From the NCBI GenBank assembly GCA_944321085.1, contig CALUJY010000011.1:1-64000 (forward strand): a DNA stretch of 64,000 bases. Direction: 5' to 3'. Of the stretch, positions 17,983-26,385 are shown piece after piece. Numbering within the stretch: position 1 is the stretch's first letter; each line of letters starts with the position of its first letter. The notes under the pieces are model-generated. The model ran no database searches, had not been told where the DNA came from, and worked only from the letters and a program-made list of their open reading frames with translations. The stretch comes from an uncultured Barnesiella sp. GTDB lineage: Bacteria; Bacteroidota; Bacteroidia; Bacteroidales; Barnesiellaceae_A. A program made the position numbers and the translations under genes.

Positions 17983-19167
17983 TTAGTGCGGTCTCTTAGA
18001 CCGGCTGGCCAATCGTATGATACAATATGTCACAGCTCCCGCAATGAGGCTGCATATAACTGCAAAGATAATGCTTCCTACCAAATATTGTGTCAGAACC
18101 TCTGTGATATTCTTCAACGTCAGGCTGTCGTAGCGGAAGAGTATTTCATCGCCCAACACAAGGCATCCCGTGGCATAGCTGCCGAAGAGGATAAAGGGTA
18201 TCATGGGCGGTATGCTGATGTTGGAAAACAGCACCGTGATGACTTTATTGAGCTTGAAGAGGTGCGCAAGAAATATGGCACATACAATCTGATAGCCCCA
18301 AATGGGGACGATACCCATGAAGATGCCCAGCATTACTGAGAGGACAAATTCGCGGGTGCTGACATTGTCGTGGAGCACGTTGTTGACATATTGCTTGATG
18401 TTTTTCCACGACATCTTGCGCAACAGATTGCGAGGCCATATATAGAAGGCGGCAATCAGCACCAATACGGTGTTGACGAGACTGATGCGTGTGAAGTCGC
18501 GCAGCGGGTTGAAGTGCGAAACCCGTTCCCCTTCGGGCGGATAATACACCCTGATGGCTATGTCGCGCACGGAAACACCGCTCCATGCGGCAGCGACAAG
18601 AGCTTCGAGCTCAAATTCGTAGCGGGCGGTGAAGCACTTCATGGAGCCGAATGCGGCGAGCGGGTAGAGGCGGTACCCCGATTGGGTATCGTGTAGCTTG
18701 ATGCCGGTCTCTAACCGGAACCAGAAGTTGGAGAACTTGTTGGCGAAGGTGTTTTTGCCGGGCATGTTCTCGGCGTTGAGGTTACGTGCGCCGACGAGGA
18801 GGGTATCGGGGGTTGTCTCTATCTCGGCAATAAAGTTCGGGATGTCGTCGGGGTAGTGCTGTCCGTCGGAGTCGATGGTAATGGCATATCGGAACCCGGC
18901 CTCACGGGCTGCCGTCAGTCCGTTGCGCAAGCCCGCACCTTTGCCCATGTTGACGGGGTGAGTGATGACGCGAAGGTCGGGTATGCGTTGCAATATATCG
19001 GCTGTATCGTCGGTACTCCCGTCGTTGACGACAAAAATATCGCGGCAATAGGCCTGCACGCCTGTGATGACGGCTTCGAGCGTCTTACCGTTGTTGTATG
19101 TGGGTATGACAACGGCAATACCGAGCGACTGGGCTTTCGATATGATGTCGGGGCGGGTCTCGTTCAT
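17983..19167 (-). CDS. GT2 family glycosyltransferase with C-terminal DUF2062 membrane domain
   Basis: 394 residues. Residues ~15-235 are a GT-A glycosyltransferase family 2 domain (VVIPTYNNGKTLEAVI, VVNDGSTDDT, and the metal-binding TIDSDGQH). Residues ~255-390 form a DUF2062 domain with several hydrophobic helices. The closest characterised GT2 relatives are dolichol-phosphate or lipid-linked sugar transferases, so it may glycosylate the polyene lipid or its carrier. DUF2062 proteins are regular partners of APE clusters. The start overlaps the stop of the dehydratase gene by 4 bases (ATGA). Confidence 0.85.
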   Translation of the reverse strand: MNETRPDIISKAQSLGIAVVIPTYNNGKTLEAVITGVQAYCRDIFVVNDGSTDDTADILQRIPDLRVITHPVNMGKGAGLRNGLTAAREAGFRYAITIDSDGQHYPDDIPNFIAEIETTPDTLLVGARNLNAENMPGKNTFANKFSNFWFRLETGIKLHDTQSGYRLYPLAAFGSMKCFTARYEFELEALVAAAWSGVSVRDIAIRVYYPPEGERVSHFNPLRDFTRISLVNTVLVLIAAFYIWPRNLLRKMSWKNIKQYVNNVLHDNVSTREFVLSVMLGIFMGIVPIWGYQIVCAIFLAHLFKLNKVITVLFSNISIPPMIPFILFGSYATGCLVLGDEILFRYDSLTLKNITEVLTQYLVGSIIFAVICSLIAGAVTYCIIRLASRSKRPH

Positions 19168-19535
19168 ACGGCGATATAGGTTGCTTTCAGTTTCATGTAG
19201 GTCGTGGTGTCGTCGCGTACTTCGGCGCGGCAGTTCCAGTTATTTTCGGCATCGGTCGAGAGAGCCAATGCTATCTCTAATCGGTTGTCGATGTCCGGTC
19301 GTATTATGCTGGTGAATTTACAAGATGCTATGCGGCTTGTCATCAGCCGACGGCCGATGGCCTGTTCGCAGCTCTCTTTGATGATTTGCAGGGTACACAC
19401 GCCCGGTACGACCGGGTTGCCCGGGAAGTGTCCGGCGTAGAGCGGATGCGTCGCATTGAGTGTGACGGTTGCCGCATATTCTCCCGGAGCGGTTTCGTGC
19501 AGTATATCTATAGTGTAGAAATCAGCGAGTAGCAT
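19164..19535 (-). CDS. Hot-dog 3-hydroxyacyl-ACP dehydratase (ApeI/FabZ-like)
   Basis: 123 residues with the FabZ/FabA-type motif HPLYAGHFPGNPVVPG (His30, His36). It would remove water from 3-hydroxyacyl-ACP to make the trans double bond in each polyene elongation round. In enterobacterial APE systems ApeI fills this role and works with a second hot-dog protein (ApeP), which is also present in this operon at 25943-26377. It overlaps the lipoprotein gene by 14 bases and the GT2 gene by 4. Confidence 0.8.
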   Translation of the reverse strand: MLLADFYTIDILHETAPGEYAATVTLNATHPLYAGHFPGNPVVPGVCTLQIIKESCEQAIGRRLMTSRIASCKFTSIIRPDIDNRLEIALALSTDAENNWNCRAEVRDDTTTYMKLKATYIAV

Positions 19536-20079
19536 GGTTGTCGTGGATAGATGGGTTATAGGGTGTAATCTCTATTTGCAGTTTCAGCCATTTGTGTGCG
19601 ATGCGGGTGGCGTGGTTGTCGGCATCGTAACGGATGGTGCCGCGAGTCAGTCCACATCCTGTGCGGCGCAGTTGTCGGCCGTCGCTGTCGTATGTAACCG
19701 AGCCGTGTGTGGACAGAAAGATGCTCCTGAAATCGTCGGCAAGCACTGTCCATATTTTTTCGTTGCGCAACGGTCCTATGCAGTGGTTGAGTGTGTAATC
19801 GTCATTGCGCAGCGTGATGTCGAAAAGTGTCAACCCGAAAGGGCTTGCGCATACAAGGCGCGCTTCGTCGTTGTGCAGGCGAGTTACAAGTAGTCCGTTT
19901 TGTTGCACTTTGCCCATAACAAACGTTATGTCGTAGCGGGCGGTGGTATCGCTTACGGCATAGAGAGCCGGACGCACAGGGGCATCGAGCGAGGCCTGTC
20001 GTGAACAAGCGGTCAAAAGGGTTGCCGCAAGGAGTATTACCGCTAGACTATTGTATAGAAAAGCGCGGGTCATGGGCAT
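19522..20079 (-). CDS. APE-cluster lipoprotein (DUF3261/LolB-like)
   Basis: 185 residues. The signal sequence ends in a lipobox (LLTAC, Cys25), so the mature protein is lipid-anchored. The body reads as beta-rich repeats (YDITFVMGKVQQNGLLVTRL..., LTLFDITLRN) reminiscent of the LolA/LolB fold, and APE clusters usually carry a DUF3261 lipoprotein next to the LolA homologue. It probably receives the hydrophobic product or a lipoprotein at the outer membrane. The start overlaps the LolA-like gene by 32 bases. A second ATG at 20073 is equally possible. Confidence 0.65.
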   Translation of the reverse strand: MPMTRAFLYNSLAVILLAATLLTACSRQASLDAPVRPALYAVSDTTARYDITFVMGKVQQNGLLVTRLHNDEARLVCASPFGLTLFDITLRNDDYTLNHCIGPLRNEKIWTVLADDFRSIFLSTHGSVTYDSDGRQLRRTGCGLTRGTIRYDADNHATRIAHKWLKLQIEITPYNPSIHDNHATR

Positions 20080-20692
20080 CGAGTTGGTTGAAGCGCTTGC
20101 TGGTGAAGCGGTAGCGCGTATAATCGTTTTCGTTTTCGTGGAAGACGAGTTCGGTCACCGACATATCCTTTTTGTCTATTGTCAAACCTATCTTGGCAAG
20201 GTAGGCCGCGATATTTTTGTCATGCGGCCGGGCAATGATGTAGTAGTGCTGCGCATCGGCTTCGTAGGTGAGGTCGAAGTCGCTTTGCAATGCTTGCAGA
20301 TTACCCGCCATGCAGACACCGATGAGTTTTTGCATCTCGTTCATCATGGCATTCGAACCAAGATTGACGATGGTTTTGTGTCCGTCGGTAAGTGTCATAA
20401 GGCGGTTGCCGTTGATGACAATGCGGTAGGACATGGGCTGGCGGTAGTCAAGACATATTTGTGTGCCGTTGCAGTAGAGAAATGTACCGCGCGACTCTAC
20501 GTCTTCATCGAAAATATCGATGTGTTTGGTTTGTACAAATTCACTCTCTATCGATGTGATTTTTCCGGCCGTCTCTTGCAGTCGGCGGTTCAGTTCGCCG
20601 AGGTCGGTAAGCGGTTGTGCGGCGTGTGCCATGCTTCCGGCAAGGAGCAGGAGGCAGGTATGTAATAATATGCGGGTCATTATTCTTTTCAT
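20048..20692 (-). CDS. LolA-like periplasmic carrier protein of the APE operon
   Basis: 214 residues with a signal peptide (cleavage after ~24, MAHA). The rest matches the LolA fold: an N-terminal helix followed by SIESEFVQTKHIDIFDEDVESRGTFLYC, the open half-barrel that carries acyl chains. Housekeeping LolA carries lipoproteins between the membranes. The copies inside APE clusters are thought to carry the pigment lipid. It overlaps the deacetylase gene by 4 bases (ATGA) and the lipoprotein gene by 32. Confidence 0.85.
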   Translation of the reverse strand: MKRIMTRILLHTCLLLLAGSMAHAAQPLTDLGELNRRLQETAGKITSIESEFVQTKHIDIFDEDVESRGTFLYCNGTQICLDYRQPMSYRIVINGNRLMTLTDGHKTIVNLGSNAMMNEMQKLIGVCMAGNLQALQSDFDLTYEADAQHYYIIARPHDKNIAAYLAKIGLTIDKKDMSVTELVFHENENDYTRYRFTSKRFNQLDAHDPRFSIQ

Positions 20693-21411
20693 TGTCGCTT
20701 GTCGGTTTGAGGGTTTGTCGTAAGTTTCAACATTCGGTCGGCTCTTTCTACACGGTAGCCGTTGTCGTGCAGGTATTCGAGCAGGCGACCGAGTAATGTA
20801 TGGCTGTCGGGCAGGCGGTCGTGCAGCAACACGATGCTACCGGGGCTGATGCGGTTGCAAACGCGCTTGAAGGCCGCATCGGGGTTGCGTACCGTGTCGA
20901 ACGAGCGCACATTCCATCCTATAACGGTGTAGCCGAGCGATTTTACGGCCGAAGCTACGGTGGGGTTGGTTACTCCGAAGGGGGGGCGGAAGAGCTTCAT
21001 GGCGTTGCCCGCAGGTGCGCATTGTGCCAATGCGTCATTGCATCGTTCCATATCGAGCTGCATTTTGTGGCGCGAAAAGAGGGGAAAGCGGTTGCTATGG
21101 CTGTAACTGTGGTTGCCTATGAGATGCCCTTCGGCGACTATCTGCCGCACTATATCGGGGTGAGCTTCTGCCCGGTTGCCTATGCAGAAGAAGACGGCTT
21201 GCACGTGGTGCTGCCGCAGCACTTCCAATACGCGAGGCGTTTGTATGGGGTCGGGGGCGTCGTCGAATGTGAGAGCAATCACTTTCTCATCGGTGGCAGC
21301 CCGACACGCAGCCTTTACATAGACTCCCGAGCCTATCGCTGCCGAGGCATATACCGCGACTGCTATGAGTGCGACAACGGCTACGGTCAGTATGAGTGCG
21401 GGAATTGTCAT
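20689..21411 (-). CDS. Polysaccharide deacetylase (NodB homology domain), membrane anchored
   Basis: 240 residues: one N-terminal membrane helix (~3-26), then a carbohydrate esterase 4 domain with motif 1 TFDDAPD (Asp50, Asp51), the zinc-binding HSYSH, RPPFG, and LLHD near the end. It should remove N- or O-acetyl groups from a sugar on the outer face of the inner membrane. In this operon the sugar could be the one added by the GT2 protein. The start at 21411 overlaps the chain-length-factor stop (ATGA). The longer start at 21423 adds only four residues. Confidence 0.85.
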   Translation of the reverse strand: MTIPALILTVAVVALIAVAVYASAAIGSGVYVKAACRAATDEKVIALTFDDAPDPIQTPRVLEVLRQHHVQAVFFCIGNRAEAHPDIVRQIVAEGHLIGNHSYSHSNRFPLFSRHKMQLDMERCNDALAQCAPAGNAMKLFRPPFGVTNPTVASAVKSLGYTVIGWNVRSFDTVRNPDAAFKRVCNRISPGSIVLLHDRLPDSHTLLGRLLEYLHDNGYRVERADRMLKLTTNPQTDKRQ

Positions 21412-22337
21412 AGGCTGCCGCACAGCATGACGCTGTGATATTCTTGTGAATGGTTATAGATAAGTGCGTAGCGGGCTTTCCCGCCTGCTATTTCGTCGGC
21501 GGCCATGCTGAGCGCGGCAGCCGGGGCAGTGGGATATTCACCGCATATTTTTTTATATGAGAGCCGTCGGCTTGTCGGAGCTACGAGCCGGTCGAGTGTG
21601 GCAAAAGGCTTGTCGTGCAGTGTGTTGCCGTTTTCGCCGGTAAGCCACAAATCTATATCGGCAGCTTGCAATCCCTTAGCTTGCAACAAAGTTTCTACGA
21701 AACAGTCGGCTGTCGCGGGCGCGCTGCCTGTTTCGAGTGCCAGCAATGTGGCGCAGGCGTCATGAGGCTCGCTGTCGAGCAGGAAAAAATGCGCCCCTTC
21801 GCCGGCCGTGATATTCCGTAGCAAGCCCATACGTTGCTCTATGGTATATGGCGTTTCGTACATCTCGTCTATGGCGCCAACGAGGATGTTGTGTCGACCC
21901 TCTTCGACGAGCAGCAGCGAGTCGAGCAGTGCGCTCTCGAAACTGAGGGAGCGGTGCACGTAGGTCATGTTGTAAGCCTCTATCTTGTGCAACAAGGCTA
22001 TTTGCGCACCTATGGTGTTGAACGTAGATTGTATGAAAGTCGATGGGTTGAGCAGATTTTCGCCCAACGAAAGGATTTGTGAGGCAAACTTTTCGGTATC
22101 GCCTACGCAACCGAGACCCGTAGCCGTGACGATAGCTTCGGGACGTATATCGTCCTTCAAACACATTTGAGCGGCAGCAACGCCCATCTTGATGATACGG
22201 CTCATGCGACGGCGCAGCCCCGGGTTGTCGATGAGGCTTTTGTAGTCGGGTTCGGCAGCCGTCAGGTAGTTTTTCCCCTCGGCATCGCCGCCGGGCGAGA
22301 TGGCGGCATGGCGTTTTATGTAACAGGTGGCGCTCAT
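21408..22337 (-). CDS. Chain-length-factor-like degenerate ketosynthase (ApeC role)
   Basis: 309 residues, shorter than a full ketosynthase (~400). The thiolase-like fold is visible (ATGLGCVGDTEKFA, ESALLDSLLLVEEGRHNILVGA, AGEGAHFFLL) but the nucleophilic Cys is missing: the corresponding segment reads VHRSLSFESAL. This is the pattern of a chain-length factor that pairs with an active ketosynthase, as ApeC does with ApeO in enterobacterial APE systems. The likely partner is the ketosynthase encoded directly upstream, whose stop overlaps this start by 4 bases. Confidence 0.8.
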   Translation of the reverse strand: MSATCYIKRHAAISPGGDAEGKNYLTAAEPDYKSLIDNPGLRRRMSRIIKMGVAAAQMCLKDDIRPEAIVTATGLGCVGDTEKFASQILSLGENLLNPSTFIQSTFNTIGAQIALLHKIEAYNMTYVHRSLSFESALLDSLLLVEEGRHNILVGAIDEMYETPYTIEQRMGLLRNITAGEGAHFFLLDSEPHDACATLLALETGSAPATADCFVETLLQAKGLQAADIDLWLTGENGNTLHDKPFATLDRLVAPTSRRLSYKKICGEYPTAPAAALSMAADEIAGGKARYALIYNHSQEYHSVMLCGSL

Positions 22338-23515
22338 GGTCGGGAAAATAAAAGGGAGGTTTCGTTACCGCCGAATCCGAAAGCGTTACTCAGGACGTGG
22401 CGTATAGGATTGCCTTCGCTGTAACGGACAACGGGCGTGAGTGCCGTCTCCTCTATCGATGTGGCAAATCGCAGATTGGGCAATAATATGCCTCGGGCGA
22501 CACACAATGCCGAATAGACGGCCTCGATACCTTCCGAACCGCCTAACGCATGCCCGATGTATCCTTTGACCGAGGCAAAGGGCGGTACGTGGTTGTCGAA
22601 GAGGCGCAGCATGGCGCGGCTCTCCGAGAGGTCGTTGAGGGGGGTGCCTGTGCCGTGTACGTTGACGTAGGATACCTCGTCGGGCGTTATACCTGCCATT
22701 GTTACGGCTTCGCTCATGGCACGGAAGGCTCCGTTACCCTCTGGCGATGAGCCTGTTTGGTGAAAAGCATCGTTGGTGTTGGCATAGCCTGTGAGGCAGC
22801 AATAAGGCTCCCGCCGCAAGGCTTTTTCGTTTTGCAGTACGATGTAGCCTGCACCTTCGCCAAGGTTAAGCCCGGCGCGACTGTTGTCGTAAGGACGGCA
22901 CAGCTCTTTGTCGAGAATTTTCAGCGAGTTGAAGCCGTTGAGGGTGAAGCGGCACAACGCATCGGTACCGCCTACGATAACCGTGTCGAGCCTGCCGCTG
23001 CGGATAAGCCGTGCTCCTAACAGTATGGCGTTGGCAGCTGACGAGCAAGCCGTGCTTATGGTTGTGGTAAATCCTGTGATGCCCAGTCGACGAGCCATGC
23101 GCAAGGTGCTGTCGGCACAGTCGTGCGAGGCGGTGAGGCGTATATCGCCCTGCTCGGGGTCGTTGCGGAAACTTTCGTAAAATATTTCGCTGCGGTCCAT
23201 ACCGCCTACCGAGGTACCCGAGATGAAACCTGTACGCGGCATCCCGGCCGTGATTCCGGCGTCGCGGCACGCTTCGCGGGCGGCGAGCAGTCCTAAGAGC
23301 ATGGTGCGCGAGTAGGGAAAGCCTTTGTCTAACGACAACATCCCTGCCAAGGTTTCATTATCGAGTTTCACTTCGCCTACGGGCACGTCGAGAGCGGTCT
23401 CGAATAACGAGACTTTGTCCAAGCCGTGTCGATAATGGCGCAGCGCATCGAGATTCTCTTCTACGCCGCACCCTATGGCCGATACGACCCCTAAGCCTGT
23501 AACGTATATTGTCAT
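22334..23515 (-). CDS. Beta-ketoacyl-ACP synthase, KAS II-like (ApeO role)
   Basis: 393 residues with the complete Cys-His-His triad: Cys157 in ISTACSSAANA, the His in VNVHGTGTP (~290) and the His in KGYIGHALGG (~325). It would condense malonyl-ACP with the growing polyene and form a heterodimer with the chain-length-factor-like protein encoded next. The translational overlap (ATGA) fits equal production of both. The start is 16 bases after the ACP gene. Confidence 0.9.
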   Translation of the reverse strand: MTIYVTGLGVVSAIGCGVEENLDALRHYRHGLDKVSLFETALDVPVGEVKLDNETLAGMLSLDKGFPYSRTMLLGLLAAREACRDAGITAGMPRTGFISGTSVGGMDRSEIFYESFRNDPEQGDIRLTASHDCADSTLRMARRLGITGFTTTISTACSSAANAILLGARLIRSGRLDTVIVGGTDALCRFTLNGFNSLKILDKELCRPYDNSRAGLNLGEGAGYIVLQNEKALRREPYCCLTGYANTNDAFHQTGSSPEGNGAFRAMSEAVTMAGITPDEVSYVNVHGTGTPLNDLSESRAMLRLFDNHVPPFASVKGYIGHALGGSEGIEAVYSALCVARGILLPNLRFATSIEETALTPVVRYSEGNPIRHVLSNAFGFGGNETSLLFSRP

Positions 23516-23531
23516 GGCTCAGGAGCGACGG

Positions 23532-23789
23532 TCATGCACGATGGCTCTCTATATAGCGTGCCAGCGTGTCTACGGAGTAGAAAATCTCTTTCCCTTCGGC
23601 GGGATTTTCTATCTTGATGCCGTAGTTGCGTTCGAGAATAAGGATAATTTCGAGGGCATCGATAGAGTCGAGACCCAAACCTTCGTCCCCGAAGAGAGGA
23701 GCTTCGGTATCGATATCTTCGGGAGTCATCTCTTCGAGATTGAGTTCATCAATCAACTGTTGTTTCAGTTCTTTTACGAGTTCTTCCAT
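23532..23789 (-). CDS. Acyl carrier protein (first of two in the APE operon)
   Basis: 85 residues with the phosphopantetheine attachment site at Ser42 in GLDSIDAL and the usual acidic helix 2. It carries starter and growing acyl chains as thioesters. The ATG at 23789 is chosen because the region upstream belongs to the preceding ketosynthase gene, which ends 2 bases before. A longer in-frame start would add 63 residues of non-ACP sequence. Confidence 0.9.
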   Translation of the reverse strand: MEELVKELKQQLIDELNLEEMTPEDIDTEAPLFGDEGLGLDSIDALEIILILERNYGIKIENPAEGKEIFYSVDTLARYIESHRA

Positions 23790-23791
23790 TG

Positions 23792-25516
23792 TTATTTTGT
23801 TGTGAAAAGTTTCAGGTCGGCAAGGTAACGGCCTTGCAAAAAGTCGCACCAGCCCACGATGCAATATTGCAGTCCGTCGCGGCTCATGGCCGATCGGGCG
23901 TAGCGTTCCAAGCGGTCGGGCTGGTATGTGTCGCCTATGAAGAATGTGTTTTCGCCCTGTATTTTGTGTCTGATGCACACCTCGCCGGCGGCAACATTGG
24001 GCAGGGTATAAACGAAAACAGCCGGTGCGGCAGCGGCCTCACCTTCGTTGTCTATTATATCTTGGTGGCGACGGTCGGTATCTAACGACGCCGAGCGGTT
24101 GGCAAGGATGATGCCTGCCTCTGTGGGTACAAAGGTAGGTGTTTTTTGCAATAAAACTTCGGTAGCGATATATGCCGTTTTGCCAAGGTCGGACATTTTG
24201 TAGAATTTCATGTTGTTCCCGTCGATGGCTTTGTATGCCTCGCGGATGAAGGTAGCAAATGGCGTATCGGGGTCGCAACTGAAAAGCGTTTGGCCATCGA
24301 GCACGATTTCACCACCGGCAATGCGGCAGTGAGCTATGGCATGTATCGGTGCAAGCTGTGGCCGAGGCCTGTTTGCCGAGGCATTTTTTTGCAGCACGAT
24401 GGCGGCATTGCATCCGCCGAACCCTGATGCTGTCTTGACACAAACGTCGGTACGTACGCCGGTACGGTGTGTAGCCTCTACCACGATGGGACAAGGTACA
24501 CCTAACTGCTCGAAGTGGAGCGTTGCCGGTATCATGCTTTGTTGCATGGCATGGGCGCAGATGATGCTCTCTATTACGCCCGATGCTCCGAGCGTGTGGC
24601 CGAAGTAAGGTTTCAGGCTGTCGACGGGTACTTGTTGCAGCCTGGCAAGGTGTATGGCTTTCGACTCCATTTCGTCATTGTATGCCGTGGCAGTGCCGTG
24701 GGCGTTGACAAAATCTACCTCTTCGGGTGTTACACCGGCCTCGTCCATGGCGTGGCGTATGGCGTAGAAGAGTCCGTCGCCTGTGCGTGAGGGCCCCGAT
24801 ATGTGGTTGGCATCGTTGGTAATGCTGCCGCCTGTGATGGCGATACCCCCCGGGGTATATTCGCTCGTGAGTAATACGCTGCCGCAGGCTTCGCCAAGGT
24901 TGAGCCCGTTGCGGGCTGCATCGTAGGGACGACAGCATTGCGGGCTCACCGATTTGAAAGAGAGAAATCCGCTTGTGATGAAGGGCGACAGTACGTCGCA
25001 TCCTGCAACAATGGCTTTGCTGTATAGGCCTTCGTCGATGAGGCGCGCTGCCATGATGAGTGCCGAGACGCCCGAGATACATGCGTTGGAAATGAGGTAA
25101 GTATCTGTCTCGGCTATGCCGAAGTAGTCTGCCACACGTCGTGCCGTGTGCGAGAGAAATGCTTCGTCGGGGATGTCGTTGCGGCCACCGAGTGCTGCAA
25201 CATTGCCTTTGGTGGTAGAGAGGATGAGTGCTGTGCTGCCCTCGGGACGAGTAAGGTGCTGTTGTTGCAGGGTGTCGGTGATGGAGAGAATGAGCAGTTG
25301 CTCGACCGGCGAATACTTGCCGCCGTCGGTGAGAGCTTTGGCGCGCTCCTCCAAGGTTGTGCGTTCTATGGTAGCCGCCATGACGGGTGTCGCCGATATG
25401 TGCTTGTCGGCCGTAAGAGCGATACCGCTGCGGTAGGCGGTTATCGCGGCAAAGTTCTCGGCGGTGGTGAAGCCCAACGCGCTGATGATGTTATCGCTTG
25501 TGATGAAAACTCTCAT
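23792..25516 (-). CDS. Ketosynthase fused to a cysteine-less half-ketosynthase
   Basis: 574 residues. Residues 1-~390 are a complete KAS with Cys146 (ISNACISGVSAL), the His in VNAHGTATAYND and the His in KPYFGHTLGASG. Residues ~400-574 are a second, short ketosynthase-like part (KMSDLGKTAYIATEVLL, IILANRSASLDTDRRHQ, VYTLPNVAAGEVCIRHK). In it the position of the nucleophile reads TLPN, so it cannot condense. Stand-alone proteins resembling this second part occur in Bacteroidota pigment clusters. Here it is covalently attached and may act as a structural or length-determining partner. The start overlaps the thioesterase stop (ATGA). Confidence 0.8.
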   Translation of the reverse strand: MRVFITSDNIISALGFTTAENFAAITAYRSGIALTADKHISATPVMAATIERTTLEERAKALTDGGKYSPVEQLLILSITDTLQQQHLTRPEGSTALILSTTKGNVAALGGRNDIPDEAFLSHTARRVADYFGIAETDTYLISNACISGVSALIMAARLIDEGLYSKAIVAGCDVLSPFITSGFLSFKSVSPQCCRPYDAARNGLNLGEACGSVLLTSEYTPGGIAITGGSITNDANHISGPSRTGDGLFYAIRHAMDEAGVTPEEVDFVNAHGTATAYNDEMESKAIHLARLQQVPVDSLKPYFGHTLGASGVIESIICAHAMQQSMIPATLHFEQLGVPCPIVVEATHRTGVRTDVCVKTASGFGGCNAAIVLQKNASANRPRPQLAPIHAIAHCRIAGGEIVLDGQTLFSCDPDTPFATFIREAYKAIDGNNMKFYKMSDLGKTAYIATEVLLQKTPTFVPTEAGIILANRSASLDTDRRHQDIIDNEGEAAAAPAVFVYTLPNVAAGEVCIRHKIQGENTFFIGDTYQPDRLERYARSAMSRDGLQYCIVGWCDFLQGRYLADLKLFTTK

Positions 25517-25959
25517 AAGATACCCCATTTCTCTTTCCAACGACGGTAGAAAAGGGGTGTGTTCAGTTCCAATTCGTTCCTGTCGCGGTTGATGAAAACC
25601 TGTATGCTGCTACCTGTGGCGGCGACGCTCATGTCGGCAGCCCGGTACACGGTATAGTCGAATACGATTTTGGCAGCCTCGGTAGCTATGTAGCGGGTCT
25701 CTACGATAGCCTCTTCGCCGAAGGTAAGAGGGTGCTTGTATTGTACGTTGAGCTCTACGATAGGTGTTGTGAAGCCGTTGTCGAAGAAGTCGCAGTAATC
25801 GAATCCGTATTCTCGGCCGAAAGCCTGTCTGCCGTCTTCGAAGTAGCGTACATATTCGCCATGCCATACAATCTGCATGGCATCGACCTCGCTGAACCTA
25901 ACCCTGATGCGGGTACGGTTTGTAAGGGCTGCTTGTCGTTCGTTATGCTTTTTTCTCAT
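25513..25959 (-). CDS. Hot-dog acyl thioesterase, 4HBT/YbgC-like (ApeK role)
   Basis: 148 residues of the 4-hydroxybenzoyl-CoA thioesterase type. The catalytic Asp26 lies in FSEVDAMQIVWHGEYVRYFED. It would hydrolyse acyl thioesters, either releasing the finished polyene or clearing wrongly loaded ACP. ApeK is the counterpart in enterobacterial APE clusters. It overlaps the ApeP-like gene by 17 bases and the ketosynthase fusion by 4. Confidence 0.85.
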   Translation of the reverse strand: MRKKHNERQAALTNRTRIRVRFSEVDAMQIVWHGEYVRYFEDGRQAFGREYGFDYCDFFDNGFTTPIVELNVQYKHPLTFGEEAIVETRYIATEAAKIVFDYTVYRAADMSVAATGSSIQVFINRDRNELELNTPLFYRRWKEKWGIL

Positions 25960-26377
25960 GTTTGCTTTCGATAAAGATTTTCATGCGGCACCGGCATATC
26001 GGTCGGTCGTCCGAGCGGGTTTCCGCTTCGACGAGTGTGATGCCGAACACCTCTTGTAGTACCTCGATACGGGTGGTGAGGTTATCGCCTACAGAGGGGA
26101 GGGTGAAAAGTTGCAGTTTCTCTACCGCCCCTATATAGCCGAGAGGTACATCCTCGCTTCGTGACAGGCTTTCGTATCCGCAACGCGCCGCGGCACTTTG
26201 TGCGATATGTTCTATCACGCCGCTCTCTTGCAGCTTGCCATCGGCGACGAATAAGTTGTCGGGCTGTATGGCAAACGTTGTGAGCGAGGTGTTGCCGTCG
26301 AAGCCGTCGAAAGTGGTTACCATCACGATGGGAGGGCGTTGCGGGATGAGTTGCAGTATGTCGTAGCGTGTAGCCAT
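25943..26377 (-). CDS. Second hot-dog 3-hydroxyacyl-ACP dehydratase (ApeP-like)
   Basis: 144 residues. The region LQESGVIEHIAQSAAARCGY (Glu51, Glu56, His57) is typical of the ApeP subgroup of hot-dog proteins, which differs from the HxxxGHFPG type. It probably works together with the FabZ-like protein at 19164-19535, as ApeP does with ApeI. It starts 8 bases after the methyltransferase gene. Confidence 0.75.
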   Translation of the reverse strand: MATRYDILQLIPQRPPIVMVTTFDGFDGNTSLTTFAIQPDNLFVADGKLQESGVIEHIAQSAAARCGYESLSRSEDVPLGYIGAVEKLQLFTLPSVGDNLTTRIEVLQEVFGITLVEAETRSDDRPICRCRMKIFIESKHEKKA

Positions 26378-26385
26378 TACTTTTG

